In this document: in pieces, positions 1 through 8,922 of the stretch
How positions within the stretch are numbered: position 1 is the first letter of the stretch
Layout of the letters: each line of letters opens with the position of its first letter
DNA from: Nemertoderma westbladi
Lineage: Eukaryota; Xenacoelomorpha; Nemertodermatida; Nemertodermatidae
NCBI GenBank assembly: GCA_032718475.1
Contig: JAUCBJ010002502.1
Coordinates: 1 to 29,268, forward strand
Length of the DNA: 29,268 nt
Reading direction: 5' to 3'
Made by a program: the position numbers and the translations under genes
Notes under the pieces: model-generated
What the model was told of the DNA's origin: nothing
The model's input: only the letters and a program-made list of their open reading frames with translations
Database searches by the model: none

Positions 1-5
1 CCATT

Positions 6-20
6 GGTGGTGACATTGCC
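6..20 (-). repeat. GGCAAAGTCACCC-type motif, inverted copy
   Basis: The minus strand reads GGCAATGTCACCACC, close to the motif seen at 351, 2897, 2954 and 3156. The following CCAGTG and ATTGATT also recur after 2924. It may be a subterminal transposase-binding site. Confidence 0.45.
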
Positions 21-350
21 AGTGTGTATATTGATTTTCTCTTTCATAATATGAGGAACAGTTTAAGACAATTGAGACAATTTGGTTGTTTAGTGGCATA
101 GTATTTATGTAAAGCCATATAAAATTTTACAAAAGTTGTAAAAATAGACAGTAACTAATGATTTGAAGCATCTACAAAATTTGCATAATAATTTTCATAA
201 AAATTATTATTTGATCAGATAAAAAAAAAGTTGTAAACAAAGTGTTCTAGGAAATAGAAATTATATAAAACCTGATATATAGTGATAGTTTATTATTATT
301 GAGTTTAATTTTTTATGATATTACCCAGACATAGTTGTGTAAAATACAAT

Positions 351-364
351 GGCAAAGTCACCCC
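351..364 (+). repeat. GGCAAAGTCACCCC motif
   Basis: Direct copy of the motif that clusters at both flanks of the transposase gene, 311 bases upstream of its start codon. Confidence 0.55.
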
Positions 365-674
365 AACTCTGACAAGGAACCAACTGAATAGGGCTGTTAT
401 TTTGTTTATGATGTAGGCCTTTTATATGGTATTAATATTCAGATATTTAATATAATAGCCTAAAAACTTTACTCTACATTTCATTATCTGCTTGCATATA
501 ATTGTAGTAGTACCATAGTGAAATGCTGAAATACTTGCAGGCCTATCCTTTACATCACATAGCGTTTTAGTTGTACCGGTACCGATACTTACTTATGGCA
601 TATCATTTAATTAACTATCCTAAACTTTAGTTCCGGTACTAAAAGTACTGGTAATGACTTAGTATCAGCTTAGG

Positions 675-2549
675 ATGCCTGACACTTATAAACGTAAACT
701 TGGCTCACGTTCTTATCGAAATTATACTGAAGATGCTCTCATAAAGGCAGTGGACGAAATTCGGGGAGGTAAAACTGCAAAATCAGTTTCCGAAAAGTAT
801 AACATACCACGCCGAACATTAGGAAATAAGTTAAAGAAACTTCATACAAAACCGGTAGGGGGACAGAAGGTGCTCAATGACATTGAAGAGAATGTCATTA
901 AGGATAGCATTCTACAATGTGCGGAATATGGTATGCCATTGGACTCATTTGACTTACGAATGTTGGTGAAGTCTTATTTGGATAGTATTGGTAGAGAAAT
1001 AAAGAATTTTACAAATAATATCCCAGGTCGTTCCTGGTTGAAGCGGTTTCTCAAGCGACATAAGAAGGATCTAAGTGAACGGAAATGTCAAAATATAAAC
1101 AGAGTAAGGGCGATGGTGGGACCTGATGAACTCAAAGAATATTTCTATCACCTTGCGAAAACATTGGACGGAGTTCCTCCAGACAATATACTGAATTATG
1201 ATGAGACGAACTTTTCTGACAATCCTGGTGAAAGGAAGATGATATTTAAACGAGGATGTAAATATACGGAAAGGAATATTAACTCAACTAAAGGTTGCAT
1301 ATCAGTTATGTTCACTGGGACTGCAACTGGGGCACTTTTGCCTCAATATGTCATTTATAAAGCTGTACACTTGTGGAATTCCTGGACAATTGGTGGACCA
1401 CCTGGAACTCGATATGGTCGAAGTGCAAGTGGATGGCAGGATTTGGTGAACTACGGTGAATACTTCGAAACAATTATTGTTCCATGGGCCGAAGGTCTAC
1501 CTGGGAAGAAAGTCATTATTGGCGATAATTTGAGTTCCCATCTCAGCACTACGGTATTAAAGCGATGTGAGGAGTTGGATATTTCCTTTGTTCTATTACC
1601 GGCTAATTCAACCCATATATGTCAACCCCTCGATGTCAGCTACTTCGCACCCATGAAGAGAAAATGGAGGAAACTATTAGAGGAAGATAAGTTTAAGGAC
1701 CCTGGATCAAAGAGTCTCGATAAATCACGATTCCCAATGCTACTACGAAAACTAGTCACAGAATTACAAATGACCACTCCAGAGAATCTGAAGGCTGGTT
1801 TCCGAACGTGTGGAATTTTTCCACTTAATTCCGCTGCTGTGCTGGAGAAACTACCAGGTGGAAGGCCATCTTCTAGCACTGCCACTATACGTGATTCTGT
1901 TAGTAATTCACTGTTGAATTACTTGAAGTTGTGTCGTTATGGTGATCCTCAGGATATCAATTCAACCAAGAAATCTACCGGCAAGAAGAAGAAACTTAAT
2001 GTTGCCCCTGGCAAGTCGGTGACAGCTGCTGATATTGAAATGCCAGCAGCACCACAACCAGATATTGAACCGGAGGAAGCTGATTTAAATGACGAAGATA
2101 GAAGTGAAAGTTGTGTGTCTTCTGATACTATACACCCAAGTGCATCTGAGGAATCCTCAGATTCCAGTACCGGTAATCAACAAGAATACAATGGATTTAA
2201 CAATCAAGCGCTTACCACCTTTACCAATCTTAATGATTTCTATGGGGGTATGCTGGTTGTGGCGGTTTATGATAAAGACTGGTTTATAGCTGAGGTTGTA
2301 ACTGTAAATAATGCCGTGGAACATATGGATATTAAATGTTCCTTTATGGGTAGGGTTAAACAAAATTCCACGTTTTGGTTTTGGCCAAGTGCACGGGATG
2401 AGTGCAATATACCTCTAAATGGGGTTTTGGGTTTATTTAGATCAGAATTATTAATTCCTATGAATCTGAGAAACTGTTTTAAAATTGGGTCTAATACTAA
2501 GAGCAACATTGATGAGGCCTTTGCAGCATATAATGCAGCATATAAATGA
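675..2549 (+). CDS. pogo/jerky-like transposase, intact 624 aa
   Basis: DDE-superfamily transposase expected to bind its element's ends and catalyse cut-and-paste transposition in the nucleus. Residues about 14-52 form a Pipsqueak/CENP-B-type helix-turn-helix (YTEDALIKAVDEI ... YNIPRRTLGNKL). Residues about 65-135 form the second CENP-B-type DNA-binding domain (RSWLKRFLKRHK). The DDE catalytic domain runs about 165-400. Its acidic residues are D176 (NYDETNF), D284 (IGDNLSSH) and D320 (CQPLD). Residues about 430-515 are a low-complexity acidic and serine-rich linker. Residues about 524-596 (YDKDWFIAEVV ... FWFWPSARDE) look like a small Tudor/SH3-type beta-barrel. No stop or frameshift interrupts the gene, unlike every other transposase in the window, so it is either recently active or under selection as a host gene. 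The start is the first ATG of the open frame and begins with the usual MP-x-x-YKRK-like N terminus. Confidence 0.93.
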   Translation: MPDTYKRKLGSRSYRNYTEDALIKAVDEIRGGKTAKSVSEKYNIPRRTLGNKLKKLHTKPVGGQKVLNDIEENVIKDSILQCAEYGMPLDSFDLRMLVKSYLDSIGREIKNFTNNIPGRSWLKRFLKRHKKDLSERKCQNINRVRAMVGPDELKEYFYHLAKTLDGVPPDNILNYDETNFSDNPGERKMIFKRGCKYTERNINSTKGCISVMFTGTATGALLPQYVIYKAVHLWNSWTIGGPPGTRYGRSASGWQDLVNYGEYFETIIVPWAEGLPGKKVIIGDNLSSHLSTTVLKRCEELDISFVLLPANSTHICQPLDVSYFAPMKRKWRKLLEEDKFKDPGSKSLDKSRFPMLLRKLVTELQMTTPENLKAGFRTCGIFPLNSAAVLEKLPGGRPSSSTATIRDSVSNSLLNYLKLCRYGDPQDINSTKKSTGKKKKLNVAPGKSVTAADIEMPAAPQPDIEPEEADLNDEDRSESCVSSDTIHPSASEESSDSSTGNQQEYNGFNNQALTTFTNLNDFYGGMLVVAVYDKDWFIAEVVTVNNAVEHMDIKCSFMGRVKQNSTFWFWPSARDECNIPLNGVLGLFRSELLIPMNLRNCFKIGSNTKSNIDEAFAAYNAAYK

Positions 2550-2896
2550 CTTATGTGATAGTTATTATGCGTATCCAAGATTATAGACTTGACCTTGACT
2601 CTTGTTTGAATGGAATGTACTGATATATATGATAGTGATGCTAAAATATACAGTAATACTTAATTACAATATATACTGGTAACGTAATATGCAATTTTTT
2701 TTAGGATAGATAATACCACTGCAAACTGGTATATGCAATACATTAATAATGCAATATATTACTAGAGTATACTATAGGATAGTGCAGCAATAATGTTATA
2801 ATACTGCCTTATATTAAATAAGCTTGTGATATACGTCATGTTATATGGCCTATTCAACTTTTGAGCTTCCAAGTTTTTTTAAAAATAATATGGAGT

Positions 2897-2909
2897 GGCA
2901 AAGTAGCCC
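2897..2909 (+). repeat. GGCAAAGTAGCCC motif
   Basis: One-mismatch copy of the flank motif, 348 bases beyond the transposase stop codon. Confidence 0.55.
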
Positions 2910-2953
2910 TTAACCATGCTTACATTGCCAGTGATATAGTAGTAATATTGATT

Positions 2954-2987
2954 GGCAAAGTCACCCACTTATTAGGGTTACTTTGCC
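2954..2987. repeat. palindromic motif pair at the right end of the pogo-like element
   Basis: GGCAAAGTCACCC at 2954-2966 is followed after 8 bases by its near-perfect reverse complement GGGTTACTTTGCC at 2975-2987 (one mismatch), giving a possible hairpin. The sequence continues to ACCCCTG, so the minus strand starts CAGGGGTGGC, a plausible transposon terminus. Confidence 0.6.
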
Positions 2988-2994
2988 ACCCCTG

Positions 2995-3350
2995 AAAATT
3001 TTTAAAAATATTACCATAATATATGGAAATTTTGGGTTTTATGCAAATCCACATACATATATCAAATGGCTAATATTCCTTCAAGTTATTTACAAACAGT
3101 AGAAACGCAAATCACTAATATCCTTGAATATATGATGAAGTTAATAATAAAAAGTAGCAAAGTCACCCGCACCTACGGTATACAATTCATAATTGTTTTA
3201 AATATAAGGAAAGGACTGTAGTGCAAAATTTATATATTAGTATTGTTCACCGAATTCTGGAATGGATTTCTATATATATATTAATATATGGTGTAAAATA
3301 ATATTCTAGAAGTCCATGTATTGGTGTAGGTCTTCCAGAAATTTGGAAAT
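2995..3350. other. AT-rich DNA without gene
   Basis: No coding frame is visible. It holds one copy of the GGCAAAGTCACCC-type motif (3156) and one TTCTAGAA palindrome (3304-3311) that belongs to the series in the next block. Confidence 0.4.
3156..3168 (+). repeat. AGCAAAGTCACCC motif outside the inferred right end
   Basis: A further copy with one mismatch, 160 bases beyond the proposed right end. Either the element extends further than 2994, or a second related element was once here. Confidence 0.45.
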
Positions 3351-3780
3351 GTTTGCGAAGCGCCGCCTATAGCATTGTTAAATAATATTAATAAAGGTTC
3401 TGATATTTCACAAAAATCGCGACGTTTGCGAAATTTCGCGTTTTTCGCAATCTTCATAAAAATTTTGAAGATATTCTAGAACATATTGGCGATTTATTTA
3501 AAAATACTTTTTTCTCTAGAACTAATATATTTCGTTCTAGAATATAAATATTTTAATATAAAACTATAATATTTGTTATTAATCGGTTTTCTTTCATTAA
3601 AAAAAAAATATTCTAGAACATTCGCAAAGATCAGGACGTTTGCGAAGCTCCACCTATAGTATTGTTAAACACAAAATATCGCGAAGATCGCGACGTTTGC
3701 GAAATTTCGCGAGTTTCGCAATCTTCGCAAAAATTGCGACGTTTGCGAAGATTGCGAAAATCGCGAAGAATTGTTCAAAA
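3351..3780. repeat. CpG-rich TTTGCGAA / TTCTAGAA palindrome block with 287-bp duplication
   Basis: A unit starting GTTTGCGAAG, then C[G/T]CC[G/A]CCTATAG, begins at 3351 and again at 3638, an offset of 287 bases. Each copy carries runs of TTTGCGAA, TTTCGCGA, TTCGCAA and ATCGCGACG on both strands. Exact TTCTAGAA palindromes lie at 3304, 3474, 3535 and 3611. The density of CpG within 9-bp inverted words contrasts sharply with the surrounding AT-rich DNA. No gene is seen. It could be a satellite-like repeat or the terminal region of an unidentified transposon. Confidence 0.7.
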
Positions 3781-5230
3781 TCGTTGCCCTAATGGGTGAG
3801 GGTCCCCATTAGATCCTGCTACCACTGACAGTAATGCGGTTCTACCTGTAGCTGCCAGCCCAGTAGTGTAGCCTGGTGAGAACAGTAGCCAATTCAACTA
3901 TTAGTTGATCCCAGTAGTGTAGCGCGTCGTTGATTCAGATTGTGGGTTGCTCTGTCAACAAAAAAAGAATAAGACTACAGTGCTTAGGGCAACATGATAG
4001 TCATGATAGGCATGAGTGCATCTATGAAATATTATGTATTATACCTAGCCTGACAGTCACACCTGTTTAGGGTGCAACAAAGGGGGCACATACAGTCGAC
4101 AGCAGGGCTGAGCCCATGGATGTGGCGTGGAGGGCAATCAATAATCTGATAGCCATACAGAGACAAGTTTAGCTGAAGGTAATCAAGCAATAATGGTGGC
4201 CAACTGCCAAGCCGCATGTAGGAGAGACGACCACAGGCGGTTATTTTCTGCAACCCAAATATATGAGAATGAGTATCCTAGAAATAAAATAATGAAAAAA
4301 AATAGGCTTAATCACCCAGTTCAACAATGACCGCTTTCCTCAGTGGTACACCAGGCTGGGGTTAAAAAATTGGATACTGGAACAGAAGCTAGAGAAGAAC
4401 TAATTAATACATTAGGTATTGTATGACAAAGATGGCAGAATAACTAACCTGTTGAAATGTAAGAAGACACTGATTGCTACATTGAACATATGCACTCAGG
4501 AGTCATAGTAAACATGGGGACATAATAGTATCCAAGGACATTGGAATTGCCATGAAGACATTGCCATCTGGTATAATGCAATTGGAAATGGATGAACGTT
4601 TGTAACCAGCTCAGCAGAACTTTCCACTGCATATCAGATGATAATTCTTCATATAAAATATTATCTTAAAACTGATCAATACACCCCCACCCAACCGCAT
4701 ATTTATTAAACCAGGCTTATAATGCTCAAAAAGTACTTATGGAAGGTTACTAAAGTAAACGATCGACTCAATTATATTGATGGGCCTTTAGCGAATATTA
4801 TGTCCCAGATGAAAATTATTTTTTTTGGCACTTCAAGCAGACTTTATATGACCAATATATCCAATCACGGTTTGCTCATCACCAAAAGGCTATCTGTATG
4901 TGATGGATCGGTTTTTCACAGGCATCCCATCTGAGGAGTTTGAGTAACTACCCAGCTTTTATATGTGGATAGCATGGTTTTCTTATTAAAGCAGGAAGTT
5001 GGTTCAACATACTGAGCGAACAGAGTCTGAAAAGAGCGGAAAAATATATGAAATTCACTTCCTGCTAGAATATATTATACATTTGATCAAATAATTAGTA
5101 ATCTTCCATACAGATATTGTCACTCGATAAAATTTTTGAGCTTTCCATTTTTTTTAAGTAAAAACACAATTATTGTATGTTAATGTTTACAGTAATGTAC
5201 TGTACATAAGAGTTCACTGATTAACAGGTT
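3781..5230. other. region without an assignable gene
   Basis: The short direct repeat CCAGTAGTGTAGC occurs near 3859 and 3910. Small open frames at 4722-4934 and 4032-4253 (minus strand) have no recognisable domain. The missing upstream GPCR exons (TM1-TM2) could lie here, but I found no matching pattern. Confidence 0.35.
4063..4247 (-). other. weak candidate exon, unrecognised
   Basis: On the minus strand a 185-base block is preceded by a splice-acceptor-like TTGCAG and followed by a donor-like ACAG|GTGTGA. One frame stays open throughout and is locally richer in GC than its surroundings. The peptide includes LDYLQLNLSLYGYQIID and CMCPLCC. I do not recognise a family, and the two splice words alone could arise by chance. 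It lies on the strand opposite the GPCR gene. Confidence 0.18.
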
Positions 5231-5729
5231 TGTTTTTGTAATTCATTGCCCAGAATTCACACCTCAGTCGAGGTCCTGGGTTCGATCACTGCAAGGGGAC
5301 CAGGGTAGGTTTCCTTTTGGCTTTCAAGGGATAAGCCATGATAATACTATCTCTACCTTGCATCCTTAATTGTAGCTAATGAGTAACAGTTTTCCTCTGG
5401 GAAGTATAGTTCTGAGGGGGGGGGGGGGGGTGGAAGGAATTTATAAGATTTTATGAATGCATAATCCCTATCCTAATGGCTGGAGAAAACCTTGGCTCTT
5501 TAACATTGGCTAGGACCACAAAATTGTGACTGCAGAAGTCTGACTGAGAGTCAGCAAACCCAGGATAAGCAAACGAATCAACAGAGAGGACTGGGAGAAA
5601 CTTAGAATTGTGTAGAAGTTCGAGGTACTCCAGTCAATGGTGAAGACCAGTCCACTGATCCTAGTATTGACTGCCAGTAATTGATTTTAGTATACAATTA
5701 TTGTCCACATGGTTATCAATATGACAATG
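5231..5729. other. possible tRNA-derived SINE fragment plus poly-G run
   Basis: GGTTCGATCAC at about 5279-5290 resembles a pol III box B within the tRNA-like phrase GAGGTCCTGGGTTCGATCAC. No box A or tRNA fold could be drawn, so it is not called a tRNA gene. A 14-base G run lies near 5417-5430. The remainder has no coding signal. Confidence 0.25.
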
Positions 5730-6011
5730 TATTTTTGTGAGGGGAAGTCTATTTTTCTGTTGTCATTTTGAACTGCTTTTGGTATTTTAAATTTGCATCT
5801 GGACAACAAACTATAAAAAAAAAAATTATATGCTATTCTTTAATTTAGATGTCTTGCATAAACTATTTTGTATTTTTGTGGGGGGAAGTCTATTTTTCTG
5901 TTGTCATTTTGAACTGCTTTTGGTATTTTAAATTTGCATCTGGACAACAAACTATAAAAAAAAAAAATTATATGCTATTCTTTAAGTTAGATGTCTTGCA
6001 TAAACTATTTC
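5730..6011. repeat. tandem duplication, 141-bp unit x2
   Basis: The sequence from 5730 (TATTTTTGTGAGGGGAAGTC) is repeated from 5871 with only a few substitutions and a one-base difference in an A run. The high identity implies a recent duplication. It ends about 95 bases before the GPCR exon at 6107, inside the upstream intron. Confidence 0.9.
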
Positions 6012-6106
6012 GAAGAAGTATTTAACTAATTAGTAAATATGTATATCATTATAATGACCGCGATTTTTAAACTTATAACTAATACTTTAATACATAATTG
6101 TTGCAG

Positions 6107-6242
6107 CTATATGTACGATTGTTGGGAGTATCTGTTCAATTGCCTGTTGGACAAGTATGTGGAACATAGCAACGGTAGCAGTGAACCGTTATGTTTGTAT
6201 CTGCCACAACACCATCTATCCAAAGATCTTCACCATCAAAAA
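6107..6242 (+). CDS. GPCR exon encoding TM3 and the NRY motif (melatonin-receptor/Moody-like class A)
   Basis: This internal exon of a seven-transmembrane receptor is 136 nt long. It has an acceptor TTGCAG at 6101-6106 and a donor GTAGGT from 6243. It begins with 2 nt of a split codon, has 44 whole codons (6109-6240) and ends with 2 nt. The peptide starts I-C-T-I-V-G, giving the TM3 cysteine that normally bonds to loop 2. It continues through SMWNIATVAVNRYVCICH, with NRY replacing the usual DRY as in melatonin receptors and the insect Moody/Tre1 group. It ends in loop 2 with IYPKIFTIK. The reading frame hits TAG immediately after the donor, as expected for an intron. The longer open frame at 6039-6332 is in a different phase and is a shadow. 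The exon joins in phase to the one at 18235. Confidence 0.92.
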
Positions 6243-6432
6243 GTAGGTAAAATAATAAATATAAATTTAATTGGATTCAGAGACTTAAATACATTGAACA
6301 AAACACTTTATGTAATGTTAATATGCAAATAAAAATTCAATTACATGCTAATATGTTATATATTCTTGATAAAAATCAAGGAAGGAAATCAAAACACATC
6401 AAAAGTTTGTTGTGTTGGACAAATTTTACAGA

Positions 6433-6780
6433 GGGTGAACGCCTCTAAGATAGAAGAAGTAGCGAGGGTGAACGAGGTAGCGAGGGCATCTAAGGAAGAA
6501 GTAGCGGGGGTGAACGAGGTAGCGAGGGCATCTAAGGAAGAAGTAGCGAGGGTGATCGAGGTAGCGAGGGCATCTAAGGAAGAAGTAGCGAGGGTGATCG
6601 AGGCATCTAAGGAAGAAGTAGTGAGGGTGATCGAGGTAGCGAGGGCATCTAAGGAAGAAGTAGCGAGGGTGATCGAGGTAGCGAGGGCATCTAAGGAAGA
6701 AGTAGCGAGGGTGATCGAGGCATCTAAGGAAGAAGTAGCGAGGGTGAACGCCTCTAAGATAGAAGAAGTAGCGAGGGTGA
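6433..6780 (+). repeat. 42-bp minisatellite with open frames on both strands
   Basis: The basic 42-base unit is GTAGCGAGGGCATCTAAGGA followed by AGAAGTAGCGAGGGTGATCGAG, with shorter variants that lack 9 bases (a GAGGTAGCG-type piece). All length variants are multiples of three. One plus-strand frame therefore stays open over the whole array and encodes two heptads per unit, EVARVIE and VARASKE. The reverse strand is also open. The array is intronic, lacks a credible start or splice context, and abuts the mariner relic. It is probably not translated. Confidence 0.85.
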
Positions 6781-6794
6781 AAAATAAAAGACAA

Positions 6795-6850
6795 TTGAAT
6801 AGTTTTGAACACTAAATATCAATCTATAGAGCATTTCACCAAATGTCTGT
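6795..6850 (+). repeat. left terminal inverted repeat of the mariner relic (inner part)
   Basis: Matches the reverse complement of 8923-8980 nearly base for base, apart from a TA insertion in ATCAATCTATAGAGC compared with ATCAATCTAGAGC. Confidence 0.9.
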
Positions 6851-7139
6851 TTGTCTGCCTGTTTATTCTCAGGGTTTAGACAAAGCCCATGCGAATAGCA
6901 GTTTTTCAACTGAAAACCAGCCCGATCTGAGATCAAAAATAAATTGAGTACTGCTTTGCTCACTCTCAACATCATCAATAACCGATACCATAGCAACAGA
7001 CTTTGGAAATGGGTACAGTTCCAAATGAATGTTATGTTATGTGAAACAAGTGAGAAATTTATGTTAATCGATTTATCAATAAAATAATAATAATATAATA
7101 ATAATAAGTTATTTTAAAACGTGTCAAGATGCCCACTGT

Positions 7140-8600
7140 TTCGTGCAATACACATTCAACTCTAGGAGTAAAATTGCTCATCGGCTACCTCCTCTGCCAT
7201 AATCTGTCTCATGTTGTGCTGAATAGCGGACTTTAGCTCGGCAACAGTTTTCGGTTTGCCTCCATAGATGTTGTCATTTAAGTAACTCCAGAGGAAAAAG
7301 TCTTGTGGACTTAGATCAGGTGAATGAGGTCACCACTCTGGTTCCAACCCTAGGTGGACTTAGATCAGGTGAATGAGGTGCCCACTCTGGTTCCAACCCT
7401 AGGTGGACTTAGATCAGGTGAATGAGGTCACCACTCTGGTTCCAACCCTAGGTGGACTTAGATCAGGTGAATGAGGTGCCCATCTGGTTCCAACCCTAGG
7501 TGGACTTAGATCAGGCGAATGAGGTGCCCACTCTGGTTCCAACCCTAGGTGGACTTAGATCAGGTGAATGAGGTCGCCACTCTGGTTCCAACCCTAGACT
7601 TAGATCAGGTGAATGAGGTGCTCACTCTGGTTCCAACCCTAGAGATCAGGTGAAGGAGGTCCCCACTCTGGTTCCAAAACTAGACTTAGATCAGGTGAAT
7701 GAGGTGTCCACTCTGGTTCCAACCCAAGACTTATGACTCTACATCCAAATTGATCTTTGAGCCACTTTTGGACGCATTGGCAGTGTGAGGAGTGGAGGGG
7801 CATTATCTTAATGAAACCATTGACGTTCCCTAAAACTCCTCTCATTATATTGAGTTCTACCTAGTACTTATAAAGGATCTCGATATAACTGGTGTTGACG
7901 TTCACTGACGTTGATATTGACTCTCGTCTTTACCATCCTCAAACCAAAATAGCCCTATCAAGCCATGTCGGCTAATTGCTGCTCAAACTGTTCATTTCTG
8001 AGAGTGAAGTGGGCTCTTCAACACCTCGTCTGGTTTCTGGCTACCCCAGAAAATACAGTTCTTAGAGATGACATCTAATCTCAAAGTGAGCCTCATCAGA
8101 AAATCAGACGCCATTCACAAAGTCTGGACAATGCTTAGAATTAATGACAAACCATTTGGCCATCTCATCGTTTTATCAGATTCTCCCAATGCTTGATCTT
8201 AAGGGTTTAAGACCTTATGGAGGACATAGGAGAGTACCACGTTTTAATCCAAGCAGTTGGTTGCGACTACGATGTGTTGACAACTTGGGGTTCGAGTGAA
8301 TAGATTCGTTTACCTGAGAATTTACCTGAATTAATTTTCGCCCTGAATGCATTGGTAAGTGTATAGACTTTGAGTTTTGAGACAATTGCATGTTTTCGAA
8401 ACTTCTCAACCCCATTTATTGTTGACTTACAGGGAATAACTACAGTTCTACAATGAAACTTGTTCTGGTACTGCGATCTTGTAATTTTATATGAATGAGT
8501 TTTGAAGTAAATTTCCACGGGAAATGCTTTCTGGTCAGGTGTTGGAAACATTGGAATAAAGGACAATGGAACAGATCGGAAATCTAAAGCATGGAACAAG
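7140..8600 (-). pseudogene. mariner-type transposase pseudogene (DD34D-like with DUF4817-type HTH)
   Basis: Read on the minus strand, the order is complete. An N-terminal helix-turn-helix (FPVEIYFKTHSYKITRSQYQ) lies at about 8520-8400. Next come NQLLGLKRG near 8260 and FSDEAHFEIR with the first catalytic Asp at 8083-8100. Then come AAISRHGLIGLFWFED near 7960 and DNAPP with the second Asp at 7793-7808. Last are PDLSPQDFFLWSYLNDNIYG with the third Asp near 7315 and AELKSAIQHNMRQIMAEE down to 7180. Frameshifts (after SDEAHFEIRCHL and inside DNAPP) and TGA codons replacing conserved Trp make it nonfunctional. The catalytic tail is expanded into a minisatellite. Confidence 0.88.
7306..7733 (-). 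repeat. minisatellite grown from the transposase PHSPDLSP region, about 9 units
   Basis: About nine units of 41-50 bases repeat GTGGACTTAGATCAGGTGAA then TGAGGTCACCACTCTGGTTC. On the minus strand each unit reads LEPEWTPHSPDLS, the segment just before the third catalytic Asp of the transposase. The array arose inside the dead gene by tandem duplication, and some units have a shorter spacer. Confidence 0.92.
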
Positions 8601-8922
8601 TAAAGTGTGTTTCAAAGCCATTTCACCTTCTCGGTTGTCACACATTCCCGTTTCTAACAAAACATGTAGATTTTCTAAAACTCAAAACAGCTTGCAATTC
8701 CAATGGTTATTTATTGTTATGGTAACGGGTATTGATGATCTGGATTTCGGTTGAAAACTTACTATTTTAATGGGTTTTGTTTAAACTCTGAGTCATAGTA
8801 ACCCGTTGCTATGGCAATAGAGAATAAATAATGAACATATTTTATCACTAGGGGCCCCATGGTGACTCATACAAAAATTGTGGCAATTGTCAAGCCGTTC
8901 TTGACATACATTGAAATGGACA

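Larger units (their letters stand above)
1..674. other. AT-rich left flank of the pogo-like element
   Basis: No gene is visible. The stretch holds two copies of the GGCAAAGTCACCC-type motif (6-20 inverted, 351-364 direct). Near 570-650 there is a run of GTAC-centred palindromes (TACCGGTACCGATAC, CCGGTACTAAAAGTACTGG). It probably contains the transposase promoter, but no clear TATA box or initiator could be chosen. Confidence 0.5.
1..2994 (+). mobile_element. pogo/jerky-like DNA transposon, left tip outside window
   Basis: An intact transposase gene (675-2549) sits between flanks that share short motifs in inverted orientation. The probable right end is near 2994, where the minus strand reads CAGGGGTGGCAAAGTAACCC. 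The window's first 20 bases, around GGTGGTGACATTGCC, match the stretch lying about 20 bases inside that end, so the left tip probably lies just outside the window. Pogo-type elements insert at TA, but I could not confirm a target duplication. Boundaries are inferred; the gene is certain. Confidence 0.6.

Noticed and set aside
3304-3618. Heat-shock promoter from TTCTAGAA sites
   Set aside because: Sites are widely and irregularly spaced in a repeat block with no downstream gene or TATA context.
4722-4934. 70-codon open frame, possibly an exon
   Set aside because: No domain, no splice pair and ordinary AT-rich composition. Another frame there reads protein-like but is closed by stops on both sides.
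5262-5310. tRNA gene
   Set aside because: Only a box B-like word is present. No cloverleaf, acceptor stem or box A could be drawn.
6039-6332. 97-codon plus-strand open frame over the GPCR exon
   Set aside because: It is in the wrong phase. The receptor reading starts at 6109 in another frame, has splice signals, and encodes recognisable TM3.
7306-7733. CRISPR-like regular repeat array
   Set aside because: Units are contiguous with no unique spacers, lie inside a transposase relic, and the DNA is eukaryotic.
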